DNA from: Acidobacteriota bacterium
Lineage (GTDB): Bacteria; Acidobacteriota; Terriglobia; Terriglobales; Acidobacteriaceae
Assembly: GCA_025359885.1 (NCBI GenBank)
Contig: JANYDG010000117.1
Span: forward strand, 1-63,148
DNA length: 63,148 nucleotides
Direction: 5' to 3'
Shown: positions 60,334 to 63,148 of the stretch, in pieces
Layout: every line of letters begins with the position of its first letter
Numbering within the stretch: position 1 is the stretch's first letter
Position numbers and translations under genes: made by a program
Notes under the pieces: model-generated
The model's input: the letters and a program-made list of their open reading frames with translations, nothing else
Databases searched by the model: none
Told to the model about the DNA's origin: nothing

Positions 60334-62034
60334 ATGCGCAATTCTTCGACTAAAAAATCAACGGCCACGAAACCGTCCTGCCTTCTTTCACTTTCCAGAA
60401 TGGTGGGAGTACTGATGCCCGCTCTGGCGCTCGCCGGGTTCCTGGCTGGCGCTCCGACCCTTCTGTCTGCGCAGGCTGCTGGCGAGGCTGGCAATAGCTT
60501 TGGATTTGATATGGCTCCCGAGACCAGCCAAGGGGTGGTGGAGCAGGCCGTAAAGCAGATTCCCACACCGATGGCGCCGGGGCCAGTGGAGCCGACCTGG
60601 GAGTCCCTCAAAGAGAACTACAAAGTCCCCGCCTGGTTTCGCGGGGCTAAATTTGGCATCTTTATGCACTTTGGCATCTTTTCGGTACCGGCGCATGGAA
60701 GCGAATGGTACGAGAAGTCGTTGTATGCCGGGGGCAACGACAGCGTCATGAAGGTGATTGGAGGCCACGGTAACTTCCGCGAGTGGCACGCCGCGCATTT
60801 TGGCCCGGTGGAGAAGTTTGGCTATAAGGACTTCATCCCCATGTTCAAGGCGGAGCATTTTGATGCGGATGCATGGGCGACTCTTTTCCAGAGGGCCGGT
60901 GCTCGCTATGTCATGCCCGGTGCCCAGCACCATGAGAACTTTGCCATGTGGGACAGCAAGGTGACACCGTTCAACTCGATGCAGATGGGGCCAAAGCGGG
61001 ATGTGATCGGAGAACTGGCGGTTGCCGTGAGAAAGCATGGCATGAAGCTCGGGGTGGCGAATCACGGAATCGAGAATTTTGAATTCATCAACCCGCCGCA
61101 GGAACTTGCGGACCGGCTTAAAGCCGCAAAGGCGGACCTCTACGACCCGAAATGGGCGGATTTTTATAACTATGCCGACCGCAGTGACCGAGCGATGCAA
61201 CGCTTCCTCGTCAATTGGTACGAACGCAATGTAGAACTGATCGACAAGTATCAGCCTGACCTCATCTATTTCGATAACGGCGTAGACCAGAGGTACATCG
61301 ACCCGCTGAAGCTGCAGATTGCGGCCTACTACTACAACCGCGCCAAGGACTGGGGCAAGGAAGTTTCGTTTACGACCAAGAAGGCGGCCTTTGCTCCTGC
61401 AGGGACGAACACGAAGACGATCGGCTCGATTCTGGACTTCGAGGGAGGTCCGCCGGATGGGATTCGAACGGGTTCGTGGGTGGTGGACAGGCCGATCGGG
61501 TCAAGCTGGGGCTATATCGACGGGATGAAGGCTAACTCTCCAGAGACCGTCCTGGGATGGCTGGTGGATACCGTCAGCAAGAATGGGACGCTGCTGCTCA
61601 ATGTATCTCCGAAGTCGGATGGGACGATTCCGCAGGATCAGCAGGAGACCCTGCTCGCGGTAGGTAAGTGGCTTGAAACCAACGGGGAAGCAATCTACGA
61701 CACCCATTCGTGGGTGCAATATGAAGAGAAGGGCAAAAACCATATCTACTTCACCGTAAAGGGCCAGGACCTCTACGCAATCATCATGGAAAAGGCTGCG
61801 GGAGCCGAAGTAACATTCAGTTCCCTTGGCAGCTCTGCCTCTCTTGGGCAGGTGCGGACCATAGCACTGCTCGGCGGCAGTTCGCTCCCCTTCAAGCAGG
61901 ATGCCTCGGGGCTTACAGTCACTCTGCCCGATGCCAGCGAACGAAAGAGTGCCTTCGTCCTGAAAATCTCCGGTCTGAAGATGAACGCAGACTCAAACAC
62001 GGATTCAGGAAATCCAGTTTGCGATTGCCACTAA
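60334..62034 (+). CDS. Alpha-L-fucosidase (GH29), exported
   Basis: A 566-residue exported glycoside hydrolase that releases L-fucose from glycans. The signal peptide core is GVLMPALALAGFLAGAPTLL. GH29 motifs are WFRGAKFGIFMHFGIFSVPA, SEWYEKSLY, FKAEHFDADAWATLFQRAGA, QHHENFAMWDSKVTPFNS, GPKRDVIGELA and the nucleophile region PDLIYFDNGVD (Asp about 315). LLLNVSPKSDGTIP is the usual C-terminal mark of the catalytic domain, and a small beta domain follows. ATG 60334 has GGAAAGG eight bases upstream; a TTG two codons earlier is a weaker choice. It is preceded by a structured leader (60221-60306). Confidence 0.93.
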   Translation: MRNSSTKKSTATKPSCLLSLSRMVGVLMPALALAGFLAGAPTLLSAQAAGEAGNSFGFDMAPETSQGVVEQAVKQIPTPMAPGPVEPTWESLKENYKVPAWFRGAKFGIFMHFGIFSVPAHGSEWYEKSLYAGGNDSVMKVIGGHGNFREWHAAHFGPVEKFGYKDFIPMFKAEHFDADAWATLFQRAGARYVMPGAQHHENFAMWDSKVTPFNSMQMGPKRDVIGELAVAVRKHGMKLGVANHGIENFEFINPPQELADRLKAAKADLYDPKWADFYNYADRSDRAMQRFLVNWYERNVELIDKYQPDLIYFDNGVDQRYIDPLKLQIAAYYYNRAKDWGKEVSFTTKKAAFAPAGTNTKTIGSILDFEGGPPDGIRTGSWVVDRPIGSSWGYIDGMKANSPETVLGWLVDTVSKNGTLLLNVSPKSDGTIPQDQQETLLAVGKWLETNGEAIYDTHSWVQYEEKGKNHIYFTVKGQDLYAIIMEKAAGAEVTFSSLGSSASLGQVRTIALLGGSSLPFKQDASGLTVTLPDASERKSAFVLKISGLKMNADSNTDSGNPVCDCH

Positions 62035-62090
62035 AATCCCGCTTCAAAAGTTCCGATTGGAAGCCATCGCCATCAAGCCGCGGTCGTGCG

Positions 62091-63148
62091 CTACTGCTTG
62101 GGGCTTGATTTCGATGCGCTTTTAGGCGTTGGGAAGTACCCGGTGCGAGTGCGGGGGGTGAGTTTGGACTGGCCTTTGGCCTGGGCGAGCACGGTCACTT
62201 TCCTGTAGCCGGTATCGGTGGATGGCTTGGTGCTGTGGTACGTCAGGGTGTACTGGCTGCGGATGTCGCGGGCGACTTCTGCGGCAATCTGGTCTACCTG
62301 TTCGAGTGACTTGGGAAAGTAAGCAATCCCTCCTGTTTCCTGGGAAAGCATTTCGAGGGCGCGTTTGGCGTGGCGCACCTCGCCGCGCGACATCTCATCG
62401 CCAAAGAGCAGCCCGACGGAGTAAATGACCGGCCCTGAGAGTTGCTGGACTCTTCGAATGGCCTGTTCGAGATTGAGGGTGGAGGCGTTGTCTTCACCAT
62501 CCGTGATCAGGATGATGACTTGCTTCGGGCGGTGCGCATCGGCTGCAAGGTGGTCAGAGGAAGCTACCACGGCGTCGTAAAGTGCGGTTCCGCCACGCGA
62601 TTCAACATGGGCCAGGCCGTCGCGAAGTTTTGAGGTGTCGGCCGTGAACTCCTGATCAATGTAGGCGTCGTCGGCAAAGTTCACGACAAACGCTTCGTCC
62701 TTGGGGTTGGATGCGGCTACCAGGTCAAGCGCCGCCTTATTCACGCTCGGCCGCTTCTTGTACATGGAGCCGGAGTTGTCGATGACCAGGCCGATCGAGA
62801 CGGGGATGTCGGCATGCTGGAAGCTGAGCAGGGTCTGGGGCACTCCGTCTTCGAGAATGTGGAAATCGTCGCGGTGCAGGTCTTGCACGAGGCGGCCACC
62901 GCCGTCGAGGACCGTCACGTTGAGTGAGACTTCTTCAACGTCCGAGTGGAGGACGAATCCACCCCGCTCCTTGGTGATGGTATTTGCGTCGGCAGCACGG
63001 GAGGTTTCCGGGTCGGGCGAGCGAACCGGGTCCTGGTCAACGGTGAGCGGCGGTGCGGTTTGCGGCGCTGCTGATTTTGGCTGCTGGGCTGGCAGGGTCA
63101 GGGTCAGGGTCAGGGTCAGGGGCAGGGGCAGGGCACACAGAGCCAACC
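62091..63148 (-). CDS. VWA-domain exported protein (5' end beyond window)
   Basis: A von Willebrand factor A domain protein of the type common in Acidobacteria (VWFA-related). The visible part starts inside a hydrophobic, Leu/Thr-repeating export signal. Residues about 70-120 form an N-terminal beta domain (VSLNVTVLDGGGRLVQDL, FHILEDGVPQTLLSF). The VWA domain follows with a complete metal site: IDNSGSM, GGTALYDA and ITDGEDN. The tail ends SQYTLTYHST and a Lys/Ser-rich end. The frame is open to the right edge, so the true start may lie outside. Hexamer repeats (CAGGGT/CAGGGG, about 63093-63134) encode the Leu/Thr run. Confidence 0.85.
   Translation of the reverse strand, partial: LALCALPLPLTLTLTLTLPAQQPKSAAPQTAPPLTVDQDPVRSPDPETSRAADANTITKERGGFVLHSDVEEVSLNVTVLDGGGRLVQDLHRDDFHILEDGVPQTLLSFQHADIPVSIGLVIDNSGSMYKKRPSVNKAALDLVAASNPKDEAFVVNFADDAYIDQEFTADTSKLRDGLAHVESRGGTALYDAVVASSDHLAADAHRPKQVIILITDGEDNASTLNLEQAIRRVQQLSGPVIYSVGLLFGDEMSRGEVRHAKRALEMLSQETGGIAYFPKSLEQVDQIAAEVARDIRSQYTLTYHSTKPSTDTGYRKVTVLAQAKGQSKLTPRTRTGYFPTPKSASKSSPKQ

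Overview
The window looks like a chromosomal segment of a Gram-negative soil bacterium of the Acidobacteriota, most likely the Acidobacteriaceae (Terriglobus/Granulicella-like). The reasons are two very large Oar-type TonB-dependent receptors with N-terminal carboxypeptidase-regulatory-like domains, a winged-helix/TPR membrane regulator, Ig-like secreted proteins, a remnant of an ASPM-SPD-2-Hydin (choice-of-anchor D) repeat, high GC, and frequent GTG/TTG starts. The genus assignment is inference. No prophage, insertion sequence, CRISPR array, rRNA or canonical tRNA was seen.

Layout. 1-533: end-truncated peptide-type ABC ATPase. 1466-4834: first TonB receptor, followed by a decayed ASH-domain fragment. 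5396-6786: two-gene siroheme operon (precorrin-2 dehydrogenase and uroporphyrinogen-III methyltransferase). 6804-9659: DoxX-like membrane protein and membrane-anchored PAF-acetylhydrolase-like esterase. 9826-13073: UBP zinc finger and a large secreted protein. 13246-18281 (minus): SpoIIE-type phosphatase, His/Met-rich exported protein and a multi-pass partner protein, divergent from the second TonB receptor (18456-21989). 22391-30386: GTP-type PEP carboxykinase, a Phd/PIN toxin-antitoxin pair and an oversized pyruvate:ferredoxin oxidoreductase. 30670-35169: 1,499-residue secreted multidomain protein. 35265-38138: MlaE-MlaF-MlaD-type lipid transporter whose MCE subunit carries an OmpA-like tail, then SYLF and small membrane proteins. 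39422-43818: Uup-type ABC-F ATPase divergent from a winged-helix/TPR regulator. 44531-48588: Ig-repeat lipoprotein and polyphosphate kinase. 48879-52450: sigma-like protein, TolC and HlyD/EmrA adaptor. 52569-54685: NAD(P)HX repair enzyme overlapping tsaE. 54866-57409 (minus): trans-sulfuration enzyme, small exported protein and cysteine synthase. 57623-58233: structured RNA locus. 58270-63148: MscS channel, GH29 fucosidase and a VWA-domain protein.

Themes. Sulfur metabolism appears twice (siroheme, and cysteine/cystathionine enzymes). Central carbon metabolism is represented by PEP carboxykinase and pyruvate:ferredoxin oxidoreductase. Envelope functions dominate: TonB receptors, MCE transport, TolC/HlyD, MscS and several exported proteins.

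The least explained part is the interval between cysteine synthase and the MscS channel. It holds a 33-codon ORF with a good ribosome-binding site, then a run of strong RNA hairpins ending in a near-complete tRNA-like cloverleaf. That cloverleaf has a canonical T arm and D loop, but its anticodon arm is replaced by an 11-bp stem with a 17-nt loop. Three helically phased tandem arrays (10, 10 and 21 bp) lying at or close to the stop codons of genes are the other unusual recurring structure.
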